64,000 nt of DNA from contig NC_054867.1 of NCBI RefSeq assembly GCF_018320785.1, positions 22,943,855 to 23,007,854 of the forward strand. The letters are read 5' to 3'. The notes beneath the pieces were generated by a model. The model had not been told where the DNA came from, made no database searches, and worked only from the letters and a program-made list of their open reading frames with translations. Both the position numbers and the translations under genes were made by a program. The stretch is from Cheilinus undulatus. Lineage: Eukaryota > Chordata > Actinopteri > Labriformes > Labridae. Positions 26,001 through 36,060 of the stretch are shown here, piece after piece; position 1 is the stretch's first letter; each line of letters opens with the position of its first letter.

Positions 26001-28103
26001 AAATCCCACTACTGAGCAGAAAAAAAAACAAAATGCAAAGATCTGCAGATGACATTTCTTGACAAAGAAACCATAAAATAAGTTAAATTCCTCTGCCTAC
26101 CTGCAGCACAGAGAGGTTGGTCTGGCCCGACAGACTCAGCTTCTCCTGCTCTGATGGGTAGGCGTTGAAACGGTGCTCGTACAGCCATCTCCGTAGAATC
26201 TGCACCGCCTCCTTGGGCAGGTTGCCGCGGCGACGGCGCTTCCCAAAGAGTCCTCTACCTGACAGGTCAAGGGGGGAGCCGTCATCGCTGTCCGACACGG
26301 CCGAGGAGTGCTCCTGCTCTGGGCGATGCTCATCTTCCAGAGCTGAGAGCGGCGAGGAGAAATGTCAGTCACACTGTTAACCAATGTCATTTAGTTTACT
26401 TGCATTGCATATATCCAATGCATCAGACTTGTCCTTAGAAATGTGCTTTTCCTATCTTTATTTTGCTGAAATAGAGCATAGACATAGCGTCTCTTAAATG
26501 GAAAGCTTTACTTTCGGAAATAAAATTAAAAACTACCTAGCAAAATCCAGAAGCCAAGAGGGCAAACAGAAAATCCATAGTGTCTTCCTCACAACCAAAC
26601 TAATTTGGGTAAGGTTTATCATAAAACTGGCTTTTGGTTTTAACTTTCAGTTTGAGATTTATTTCAAAATTTGCCACTGGTTGGCAACTGAGAGAATCTT
26701 GCCTCAAAATGGAGCATGCCTGATCCCAGGGGTGGGCTGCAGAATGCAGTAAATGTCTTTCTCTGGGGCTGGGTGAAACCTGACCCCTGGGGGCAGCGCC
26801 TGTCTTCACAAAGAAGATTGTGTGCATATCAGCATCACAGTAGCCTGTGGCCCAGGAACCTATTGACCATGCAAAGGAGGCTGTTTTCACCTCATGCCAC
26901 TTGGGCTCAAGAAGACTGCTGCAACAAATCTTTTGATTCCTGCATTCCTGGACAACAAGGGAAGTCCTGCACCAAGCTAAGGAAGGGGGGGGGGGGGTTA
27001 AAACATGCAAATTCAATGTTGTTACTTTAGACCCTGTTGCTGCAAAATGGCAGATACCCCAAAACACTTGGGTTAATTTATTATTTATTCATCATGAAAA
27101 CTTGCACTCACTTATCGTGGTAGATAAAGAAGTACAGTATATTGTTTTGCATGAAATACACCTTCAGCTTTCACATTTCTGGCTATTCAGAGACTAAAGT
27201 GATAGTTTCTCAATATTTGGGTTGAATCAAATCTTGTTTTGTCTGAAACTATGGTAAAAAAAAATCCCATTTGTAGTCACACTCAAAGCCTGATAGAAAT
27301 CTCTGCGTCAGTAAGAGATATGGAGTAGCCCACAACAGTTAAATTCCCACATCTCTGAGCACTGGAACATGGGACATTTTAAGGTTTATCTGCACCCATT
27401 CAATGTGGGGTTGATTAGAATCAAGCAAGGGAAGATTTCAGACAGTGTTTAGCTTTGTAGTGTGTCAAATTAGCTTCATCTGACAGGGAGTTCACTTTTT
27501 TGTTCTCATAGTATTTCCTCTACATGTGGGCAAATCAGTGCTGTGAAAGGAAAGTTATAACATTTAAGAGTTTTCAAAATATTCAGTGCAAATTGTAATA
27601 GAATAATTTGGAGGCTCAAGAGTAACTAAAACTTTATTTTAGTACAGTCACAGTTTGAATGTGACCGTTATCAGACCAGTCAAACACTAAACATCAACTC
27701 TACAGCCAGCTCTCTCTGAATGATAACGTCACACTTAACGAGAAATGACGGACGCTGACCAAGACCGACATTAAAACGAAATGTAACACTAAAGCGCGAA
27801 AAACCGAGGAGCTACTCGATAAATTAGCCATCTGGGGCGCACAAAGGCAGCGAGCAGAAAAGCACAGCCTCCCGCATGTCACTCCGCCAGATGGACACCA
27901 TGCCTGCCTCCACAGATAACTAGCTGGCTAGCTGTCCCTCCAAATTTAAACACAAACACACGCTGCATTTGCTCGCAACAAAAAGCCTGCATACCAGGCA
28001 AAACCAACAAAGAAGACACAGCATGAAGGCAGGCACATAGTCCATGAGTTATATTCGTACGCGATAGTGAAAAAAACCCCTCACCTCGTTTGAATGCTTT
28101 CAT
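21618..28103 (-). CDS. tgif2: Homeobox protein TGIF2 (3 coding exons), long form
   Basis: Exons 28103-28085, 26342-26101 and 23087-21618 join in phase (19+242+1470 nt) into 576 residues. TGIF proteins are nuclear TALE-homeodomain repressors that bind TGTCA-type sites and Smad2/3 and limit TGF-beta and retinoid signalling. The homeodomain spans about residues 41-103: [19 protein letters not shown], the three-residue TALE loop AYP (67-69) and recognition helix [11 protein letters not shown] (91-101). [18 protein letters not shown] matches human TGIF2 rather than TGIF1 (LLSQQTHLSTLQVCNWF). A conserved [12 protein letters not shown] (218-229) and helix [14 protein letters not shown] follow. Odd features: residues 30-34 are PLDLS, a CtBP-docking motif characteristic of TGIF1, and a roughly 310-residue Ser/Pro/Thr/Val-rich tail follows the point where mammalian TGIF2 (237 residues) ends. 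Confidence 0.93.
23843..25380. mobile_element. GCTGTCAA-family element, copy 2, split by an insertion
   Basis: The left part (GGGGCTGTCAAACTAT at 23846; ATTGCGGTTAATTG near 23905) and the right part (AAATAAAGGAGCAGAGGTGA at 25215; TCTGCAAGGAGACG near 25257) match the two halves of copies 1 and 3. They are separated by about 1 kb that looks like another transposon (24066-25061). It lies in tgif2 intron 2. Confidence 0.5.
24066..25061. mobile_element. TAGGAATGGG-terminus element inside copy 2
   Basis: The left end TTGGAATGGGCAGTAATACC and the right end (other strand) TAGGATTGGGTGATATTTAT are inverted repeats of the type also bounding 55778-57268. Flanking 8-mers TTGTACAT and TCTTAAAT agree at 5 of 8 positions. 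The interior is non-coding and AT-rich. Class hAT-like by terminus and 8-bp target size; inferred. Confidence 0.45.
25381..26100. other. tgif2 intron, no feature
   Basis: Remainder of the intron between exons 2 and 3; AT-rich and no supported feature. Confidence 0.5.
26101..26342 (-). CDS. tgif2: tgif2 exon 2 (first two homeodomain helices)
   Basis: Acceptor CGCCGCTCTCAG, donor CTGCAG|GTAGGC. Encodes residues 7 (partly) to 87, including PLDLS and the homeodomain up to NLSVLQ. The position matching the mammalian start methionine (V22, codon GTG at 26298-26296, before SDSDDG) is valine here. Confidence 0.93.
26343..27690. other. tgif2 intron 1, no gene
   Basis: Intronic DNA with a G-homopolymer run at about 26986-26998. 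Overlapping open frames on both strands at 26600-27067 have no recognised content. Confidence 0.45.
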
Positions 28104-28560
28104 TCTTTGTTGATGGCTTGCTTGAAAACACGCAGCTGTCCAAGTTGCTTGCTGTACAAAGCGTGCCCGGGAGCCTGAACGATGGTTGACACAACGCCAC
28201 TTTCTTCCAAGAACCAGAAGGTGTTGCGCTTTTTTCACGCACTTAAACGCGTCGCATTTGAGCTTCCTCGACAAGATAGCCTCTCACCTGGCGGCCCGTT
28301 TCCATTTCCCCCCTCGCTTTCAGTCACGATAAATGTTTTCTGTTTGTGTCGCTTGCTCCTTTTTACCTGCACGCAGCAGCGCCTGCTCTTTGCCAATCTT
28401 GACAGTCGCAGCTGAAAAGATCCCGCCTCATCAACAGCTGTCAGCCAATCGTCCGCCTCTCTGACGCCTCCGCTGCAGCCGTTAGCCAATCGCAGAGCTT
28501 CGCGAGGAAGCAGACGGGCTCCGTGTACCTGTGATTGACGGGAGAACCATTTCATTCAAA
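27700..28560 (-). promoter_or_regulatory. tgif2: CpG-rich promoter island of tgif2
   Basis: CpGs are clustered over about 850 bases around the first coding exon, in contrast to the CpG-poor surroundings. CCAAT boxes lie at 28445-28449 and 28486-28490. A TGATTGACGG at 28532-28541 resembles the PBX/PREP TALE site TGATTGACAG. The transcription start is probably within 28.15-28.45 kb. Position and composition are seen; promoter activity is inferred. Confidence 0.7.
28085..28103 (-). CDS. tgif2: tgif2 exon 1 (coding start)
   Basis: ATG at 28103-28101, reading MKAFKR plus one base, then donor CGAG|GTGAGG. I chose it because the leftover G pairs with the CT at the start of exon 2 to give an in-phase Ala, and because exon 2 has no in-frame ATG before the homeodomain. 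It lies in the CpG-rich island. No upstream in-frame ATG was seen within the adjoining open stretch. Confidence 0.75.
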
Positions 28561-30590
28561 GAACATCGTAGTCATTCAAACATTGTTATTTTCTCGACAC
28601 GGCTGAGGCTCTGCTCGATTACACAGACGGAAGCACGTTTAAATATAGCAGCGTAGTTAGCTTTTTAACCATTGTGGCCATTTTTATTACAGTGTGCGGG
28701 AGAGGGCTGTGCAGTGTGGTTTCCCTTATGTAACGCTGAGCCAAATGCTCTGGTTACATAAATCATAAACGTCGAAGACGTCGACTGGTGACCACATCTG
28801 TACAGACAGTAAAATGAATAACCTGGCTATTTAGTCTCATTGTACACAGAGCATCATTGAAGGATAAGAAGACATAAATTCTTATAGCTTAAAAACTGAC
28901 TGCTGGTGGAGAGCTGTTGTGATGCTGTAATCCTTTAGTCTCTGGGAGATTCCCTTGGCAAAGACTGAAAAAGCTGTCACAGTTTAAGCCTCAAGGTAAT
29001 ACAGTAGGACAAAAGAAACAACATCAATGTGTTAGAAAGTGTGAGAAGCAGAAATGACGGCCAACAAAGTGAGTCATCTTGAAGTTAAAGTCTGCAAACA
29101 GTGAGCAAATACAGCCATACTTTTAGAGAAAGTATTGTGTGCATTTTATTGAGTATTACTTCTCTTCATTAAACATTTGAACAACCTTGAAATCGTATAA
29201 ATAGATCTACAGCATTGTAAAAGACAAATTCTGTGATTATTTACAGGATAAAACTTTAAAGAAGCACATGGGGGGAAAAAGCAAGTTTTATCTTAATATC
29301 AAAGAAACCTTTGATGCTGTATTGCACATTTACTTCAAATGTTACCAGAGTTTGGTGACAAGAATCTAAGTTAATTCAATTTTAGGACAACACATCCACT
29401 CGCTCACAACTTTGTCTCAATGTTAAACTTTAAATTTGCTACTAGACTCCACAAACCCTGACTCACATACAGCTAAAAGGCCTAGAGTAATATCCTATTC
29501 TTCGAATGATGTGCCTGCTCTCTAAAATATACTCTTAAACTTTATGTCTTTTGCAGGGAGCTGCCCCTCACCCCTTTCCCGGTTATACAACCAATTCAGT
29601 GAAACAAAGCAGGGGTGCTAATGAGCTCCTTTTTCTTTAAAACAGACCCTAGGACTACAGTATGAAGGTGAGTTCACTGTTAACTCAGCATAGGAAACAC
29701 ATTTCCATGGATATTAATCTCTAGGGTAACACTTTCAGGATTGATTTCAGATACAAGAGGAAAAAAATTCTCATAATGTTATATGACAAAAATGGGGAAA
29801 TAAAAGGTAAACATCATAGGAGAATATGGTATTTCTTTAACTGATGATAGATTTACTACATTTAGACCACATTTGGTCTAATTTAATTTCATTCAGTGTT
29901 TTTGCCTTTAAGAATGGCAACTTATTTCCCAGTCTTCAACGTTGTGTTGGAAGGAGAGCACTGAAGAGGGCAACTGAATACAAGTGCTGAAAAACCAGTT
30001 CTAAAAATAAAGCACACTGCTGCTGAGGCAAATGCAGACAGTTTTAACTTTAAAAGGCCAATTCTATCAACCATTATCGCCCTGAAATCAATGGCTTTAC
30101 AGACACAAACCCCCCCACAGGGCAGCTGTTTGGATCATGGATGAGCCTTCCCAGGAAATAGGCCTGTAGGTGTGTCCCAGTGATGTCTGTGCGTATTGGA
30201 GAAACACTTTGTTCAGATGTATGAGGTGATGTAAGCATGCCACTGACATCCCAAAAGGTTTTTATGCATCCAGTCAAAGTTTTAACGAGCAGGAGTAACA
30301 TTACCTTTTTCTCCGGTCCTGCCACTGTTTTACTCAGTGGGTTTCAGATGCCACTTATTAGTGTGTGATATGCCCTTAATACAGGCACATGCCTGCAGAT
30401 AGGTGTAAATAAGGGTATGCTCTAAAAATATCTTGCAGTATATTGGAAATGTATTTATATGTGGCCCTCTTAACTTGTTGCAATGCATCCCCTACAAGTG
30501 TGTTCATGTTGTGACAACTGTATACTTCTTAAAGCTACAATAAGGAGTTTTTATCTAGTCATGGAAAGACTGTTATTACTAGTGCCTCTA
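28561..30590. other. Intergenic, no feature
   Basis: Sequence upstream of tgif2 with no coding, splice or transposon signature I can support. Confidence 0.4.
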
Positions 30591-30965
30591 TTTCAGCCTT
30601 TCTCAGCTGGGGCGCCGTGGTACCCTGGGGTGCCTTCTAGCATCATCAGGGGTGCCTTCAAAATACTTTAAATCTACCCAAGAATTACCATGAATAAGCC
30701 CATCATTAACCATCCTGATACTGAAAATCAAAACGTTCTCTTCCTGAAATCACATCAGTGCAAATGAATAAGCGTTATGTCAGGTTGGCCAAAATGCACC
30801 AACATATGTCTTCATAGAGGCATTTTAATTGTTTTGAGGAAGTGCTTTAGAGCAGTGGTTCTTAACTGGTATAGACGCAGTCTCTTAAATCAGGGGTTCT
30901 CAACCTTTTCAGGCCAGGATCCCCAAAATAAAGGTGCCAGAGACCGGGACCCTCACTGTACTTGA

Positions 30966-30982
30966 ACACACACACACACACA
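30966..30982. repeat. (CA)n microsatellite
   Basis: Short ACACAC run inside the inner hAT-like element. Confidence 0.8.
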
Positions 30983-31189
30983 GCCATGCACACTGAAGAA
31001 AAGTCATGTGCAGATAAGGCTGCCCACAAGGGGGATAAAAGGGAGAGCTTTCTGGGATCTAGCCAAACTGGGGGCTCATGGAGTGAGCAAAGTCACCATC
31101 CATTGCCTGAATAATAACCACTCTCATCAAAGCAACAAATATCTTTTTAGTGTCATAGTACGGAGATTAGGAAGTAGCAGAAATAGGTT

Positions 31190-31580
31190 AAACGTGGCAA
31201 AAATGTGTGGAAATTTTGGTGAAATTGGATTTAAAAGTGAGAAACAAGTGTTTTAACCTTGCAAAAATAGGCATTACAAATTGTGAAATGTTGTTAACAT
31301 TTGGTTAAAGTGGGCACAAATCGGCGTAAAAACTGGTAAAAAAAGGAGTTAATAGTAGCAATAATGGGTCAACAGAGGCAAGAACAGGTGGAAAGTAACC
31401 AGAATTGTTAAGAATTGGCAAAAAATGCAGAAAAATATGGTCGGAAGGGTTTAAAAATTTGGCAAAATTGGTGTAAAGTGGCAAAACTGGGTTAAAAGAG
31501 GCAAAAATGGATCTAAATTGTGCAGAAATGGATGAAAAGTGGCAAATACTAGTAAGAAAATTGGGTGCGAAAAAATCATT
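31190..31580 (-). repeat. Degenerate ~20-bp tandem repeat, block 3 (inverted)
   Basis: Units such as AAAAGAGGCAAAAATGGATC and GAAAAGTGGCAAATACTAG are the reverse complement of the motif in the two myl9 introns. Here the array lies wholly inside the inner hAT-like element, which suggests how the motif spreads. Confidence 0.75.
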
Positions 31581-32282
31581 TCAAAAATATTAATAGTTTT
31601 TTAAGGCATCTGGCGACCCCCTCTAAGCGTCTCGCAACCCCCAATGGAGTCCCAACTCCAAGGTTGAGAACCACTGTCTTAAACGACAAATCACAACCTC
31701 CATTAAAAAAAAATTGAACATTTTTTATTTATTGAATTACATTTGTTGCAATTCTGATTGTGGATAGATCAAAATATAAGACTGAAAAAAAGAAAGGGAA
31801 AAAACATGTAAACCTCATTTCCCCATGATAGCTAGTACATTTCTGACAATTTACCAGAGATCTTGTGGAGTTACCTCATTATAACTGAAAAAAAATCTGC
31901 GTTGTTATCTCAAGAAAAAGAGGTACAATGTTGAGAAAACATTTAAATTTGACTATTATCTCTGTAAGCAGAGAAACAGAAAATAAAATGTATGGATTTA
32001 TAATGGCCTCAGTACTTCATAAACTTTTGTCATTATTTTTTTCTTCCAGGCACAACATTGCAAACAAATGAAAACCGGTCCACAACCCACCAGCTGAGAA
32101 ACACTGCTTTAGATGTGAATCTGATTAAGTCTGTTACTAAATGAATCCCGGAGCGGTCAGAGACACATGGATTACTAATATGTTTTTTTCACAAGTACAT
32201 TTTTCAGGGGTGACTTTGGATCTTTTTTTTTTTAATATAAAGGATGCACAGACAGAAAAGGTTGAGAGAGGCTGCTCTACAT

Positions 32283-33660
32283 GTCCCACAGAAGCACAAT
32301 TAGCCATTAGAAACCAAAATGTTTGACTATGGAGCTACTTTCAACGTCCTGAAACACTGCATCTGGGTAGGTGTCAGTCGAGGTGATTAACATCCTGCTG
32401 CATTTGTTTATAATTCCTCAGCACCAATACCATTTGAGTGATCTGTCTGACTGTTTAAACAAAGTAGGATGAGAAAGCACAACTTAATTTGTACAACAAG
32501 ATAGGCAAAAAATGAGATGTACTGCTTTGTCCAACGGTGGGCACCTGAATCAACCAACACTAGAAGTTCCTCACAGGAGCTTAAACCTGAATGACCAAAA
32601 TCCCTGACTGAGAGTTCATCGTGTTAAAACTGGAGACAACTATTTTGGCACCATACAGGTAATTTCATAAAGCTTTCATTTGTGAAGAAATCAAATCAAG
32701 CTAATGACTGTGTTGAAGTCACACGAAGGCCTTCAGGTGCTAACAATACTAGCCACACCAATCAAATGGAGTGGGGGCATTGACAGCCACCAGGGAACAA
32801 CCTATTGACACCCCTGAGCCATTTTCCTTAGCAGAGTCATCCCCAAACACAACAGTCAAACAAAAGCCAGCTCTTCAGAGAAAGCTTCTACCAAGGCAGA
32901 GAAAGAAAAGTGGTCATGAGGCTTTTCCAATTCAAAGCCCCCAGGCTGCATTTTGAGGGACACAGTGGGTGAGAAAAAGAGAGAGGCAGACATTGCAGCA
33001 GATAAAGCAGTGCAGTGACACTGCTTAACATAAGTAATTAGGAAGTAGAGGTCAGGGTTTGTTTGCTAACCATTTGGAAGAGACCAAATGTGGGTGGAAG
33101 ACGGGGAATGATTGCTGTTCATGTTGAAGTTGAGACTAGAGTGAAATCATACAGGGTTTCTGAGTGTCAGACATCTTTGTGTAATGACAAAGGAGTCTGC
33201 AAAGATGTGTAATCTACACAGTGAGCAGGGGTTGTTGCTGTTATTCCCAAAGTGGGACCCACACCCCCTAGGGGAGGCCTGAAGTTATGACAGCATGGCA
33301 AGGCAAAGCTAAAAATAAACTGGAAATGTTTGCAAAGCATGGTGAATCTAGTGACATGACTACAGTCTGAACATATGGATAATAAGGATTCTACCCTAGA
33401 AATCACAAAATAGAGATAACAGAACATGATGAGACGTGTCACGCTGTAGGCTTTACCTCTGTAAGAGCCACACTCCTTGCTTTTGCCACATCCTCTTGGT
33501 GTGGCCTACGTGTAACCCAGACTTGACAGGATTTAAAGCACAGAACAAGCCTGATCTACTGTAAGCATTGAAATTATGGCAGGACGGGAGGTACAAAAAT
33601 GTTAGAATAATCATAATTTCTTACTTTTAGAGAGTGGTTTGATTTACAAAGGATCTGTTT
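32283..33660. other. Intergenic, no feature
   Basis: No coding or mobile-element ends recognised. The open frame 32771-32956 has no supporting context. Confidence 0.4.
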
Positions 33661-33666
33661 AAAGTA

Positions 33667-34169
33667 AGGCTGTCACATGATTATTATTATTTTTTAAAAT
33701 CCCAATTAACTTCCCCTTTTTGCAACACTTTAAAATTCCACTGTTTTTCCATTTGGAACACTTCGTCTCATTTTAGATTTTAGTACTCCCTTGAACTAAG
33801 GGCAACAGACTTCCGTATTGAATAAAATAACTGCTTTTACTGTGAGAGAAACTAAAACACTAAAGGTATCCATAATAAGATTACGAGGTGAACTTTCATA
33901 ATACAAGGTTCACCTGACTTTTTACATGTCCACTGAGCAATCGGTGAGGGTTTGGTAAAAATAAATGAGATAAAGGAGCAGTGATGTCCTTATCTGACAT
34001 CATTATGGCTGCAGGGAAATGTTGTAGTGGCTTAACAAAATAGTGTTGAAAGGGACCATAAAGCATGTAGTCAATCTCACTTAAAAAACAAAGAACTAAT
34101 TATGGATCTTTATCAATTACATGAATTGACTCGGGCCATAAATGAATGAATGCATTAATGCTGCCCTAG
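33667..34169. mobile_element. GCTGTCAA-family element, copy 3
   Basis: Starts AGGCTGTCACATGATTATTA and ends with TGCATTAATGCTGCCCTA. The interior AGATAAAGGAGCAGTGATGT and ATGGCTGCAGGGAAATG is shared with copy 1. Non-coding. Confidence 0.55.
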
Positions 34170-34595
34170 TTCAAAGCAATCTTGTTAGATCTTAAAAATG
34201 TGGGGCTTTCACACTGAGCCTTTAAATAGTTTCTCCTGGTGTCTTGTTTCTGTATTCAGCTGGTTGAGTAAAACTGCAACAGATATTAAATACTGTTAGC
34301 AGACATTTTATGGTATACATTTTAAAAATAAATGAGCATTTAAGAGCAGTTAAGAGTACATTTCAAAATGAGTTTAAGTGTTGATCTACAGGGGCTTGAA
34401 AGTATTTTATTTTGAAAGTATTCCTAGATGGGTACAATATTTAATGCAGCAGTAAATATGGATTTAGGAAAATTCACTCCACAGCAGTGGCACTGATGGA
34501 GATAACTGGAGACATATCCACTGCAGTTAACAAGAAACACATTTTTTTTTAAATCATTTTGATTTTACCTACAGAAAGCATTTGACTCCATAGAA

Positions 34596-35079
34596 CAATG
34601 GTTCTCAACTGATGGGTAGGGGCCCAATAATTGGTCACAAAGCTGCTTCCAGTTGGTTGCAAAGGTGTACCAGGAAAGAGAAAAGTGTCAGAGTTTATAA
34701 AGTACAATACATACAATTTTAAATGATATTCCCTGGGACTTTTAGGAACTTTTTGGAATTTTCAACAATAATTATCAGGACTTTTCAACCTTTCAGTCTT
34801 CTTTTCAAGGAGGTTTCCAGGGGTATTTCAAGACTTTCACTGGAAATATTAGGAGTGTTTGAGAACCTTCCTGGAAAGTTTAGAGAATCTTCTATGATAC
34901 TTTTCCTGTGAACTTTGGGTTATTTTCTCAGTCTTTGTTTTGACAGTTGTCTTTGTTCTGTATGGCCTGGTGTCCAAAAAGCATAATGTTTCATTGAATG
35001 CATTTCAGAAATCTGGGTTGCAATTGCTCATTAAGGAGTTGGTAGTGGGTCCTGCGGAGGGACCACTTGAGAACTACTG
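34596..35079. mobile_element. hAT-like non-autonomous element
   Basis: Left end CAATGGTTCTCAACTGATGG; right end on the other strand CAGTAGTTCTCAAGTGGTCC. Flanks CCATAGAA and CCATTAAT agree at 5 of 8. 484 bp, non-coding. Confidence 0.6.
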
Positions 35080-35099
35080 CCATTAATCATACTATTCTT

Positions 35100-36060
35100 A
35101 ACAAACAGCAAATATGGTACTTATGGATGGCATGTTATTTAGGAAACAATTTGTTCAGATAAATGCAACAAGATCAGAAGCATAAAGTAGAAAATGTGGT
35201 GTACCTCAGGGGTCCGTCCTTGGACCACCACATTTTATCTGGCATGTTAATGATATTGTAAATGTTTTCATATTGCTCAAGTGTTTTCTATCTGCAGATG
35301 ATACTACTTTTATATATACTCTCTTTAATGCTGGTAACAGTCAAACACACGTGTTAGATGTGGTTAAAAAAGAACTGAAAAAAATGAAACAGTGGTTTGA
35401 TGTCAACAAATTATCAATGAAGGTTCATTGATAATCCTTTGTGGTTTTCAGTAACAGAAAAAAAGTATGAGTGCTTCAAATAATCTAGAAGGTGTTGAAA
35501 TTCATCAAGTAAATTAAACTTTTAATTTTCAGGCGTTATGATGAAAACCTGAGCTGGAAATCCCATAGACAACTTAAATGTGAAAATACTGGAAACAATA
35601 GTGAAGGATTCATTAGATAATAAAGCATTTTACCTTTTACATACCTCATTGGTTGTTTCATATCTGACCTACTGTGTTTACGTTTGTGGTAGTGCTTGCA
35701 AAACATTTACTTTTTCAATTTTATTTTCCAAAAAAGAGCTGCAAGAATAATGAAAGTCAATATAGGGATCCGTCCAACCTGTTATTTATTCAGTTAAAAC
35801 TGTTGAAATTTCATGAAATAGTTCAGTGAAACAAGATATATTTTGTTTTGTGTCATGCTGTTTTGGCCTGCAGCATATATTATTTCAATTTTCTTTTATT
35901 ACATATGTATACTTTATTATTGTTAATGTTTAGTCACAATATAAAATTATTCTTCTTTATGCTCCGTATAATTTAAAGTCAAAGATTTTACATCGGATAT
36001 AAATTGTTTTCTTTTAATGAATGAAATAAATTTGTAGGTAGAATAAAAATAAATACAAAT
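35100..36060 (+). mobile_element. LINE reverse-transcriptase fragment, sense
   Basis: Around 35200-35420 one frame reads GVPQGSVLGPPHFIWHVNDI and then LSADDTTFIYTLFNAGNSQT and LDVVKKELKKMKQWFDVNKL. These are the finger/palm motifs of a LINE polymerase, with the catalytic pair in ADDTT. Downstream frames are broken, and it ends in an ATGAATGAAATAAATT-type 3' tail. 5'-truncated and dead. Confidence 0.75.

Larger units (their letters stand above)
30891..31676. mobile_element. Inner hAT-like element carrying tandem repeats
   Basis: Left end CAGGGGTTCTCAACCTTTTC; right end on the other strand CAGTGGTTCTCAACCTTGGA. Flanking 8-mers TCTTAAAT (30883-30890) and TCTTAAAC (31677-31684) agree at 7 of 8. 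It sits 38 bases inside the left end of the middle element. About half of its 786 bp is a degenerate tandem array. Confidence 0.75.
30853..32106. mobile_element. Middle hAT-like element of the nest
   Basis: Left end CAGTGGTTCTTAACTGGT; right end on the other strand CAGTGTTTCTCAGCTGGTGG. Flanking 8-mers CTTTAGAG (30845-30852) and CTTTAGAT (32107-32114) agree at 7 of 8 positions. Non-coding. Confidence 0.7.
30594..32274. mobile_element. Outer hAT-like element of a three-level nest
   Basis: Left end CAGCCTTTCTCAGCTGGGG at 30594; right end, read on the other strand from 32274, CAGCCTCTCTCAACCTTTTC. Flanks CTCTATTT (30586-30593) and CTCTACAT (32275-32282) agree at 6 of 8 positions, fitting an old 8-bp target duplication. 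It contains the two elements listed next. Confidence 0.5.

Noticed and set aside
21618..28103. Assignment as TGIF1 because of PLDLS
   Set aside because: The homeodomain [18 protein letters not shown] and the neighbouring myl9/dlgap4 fit TGIF2; one short motif does not outweigh that.
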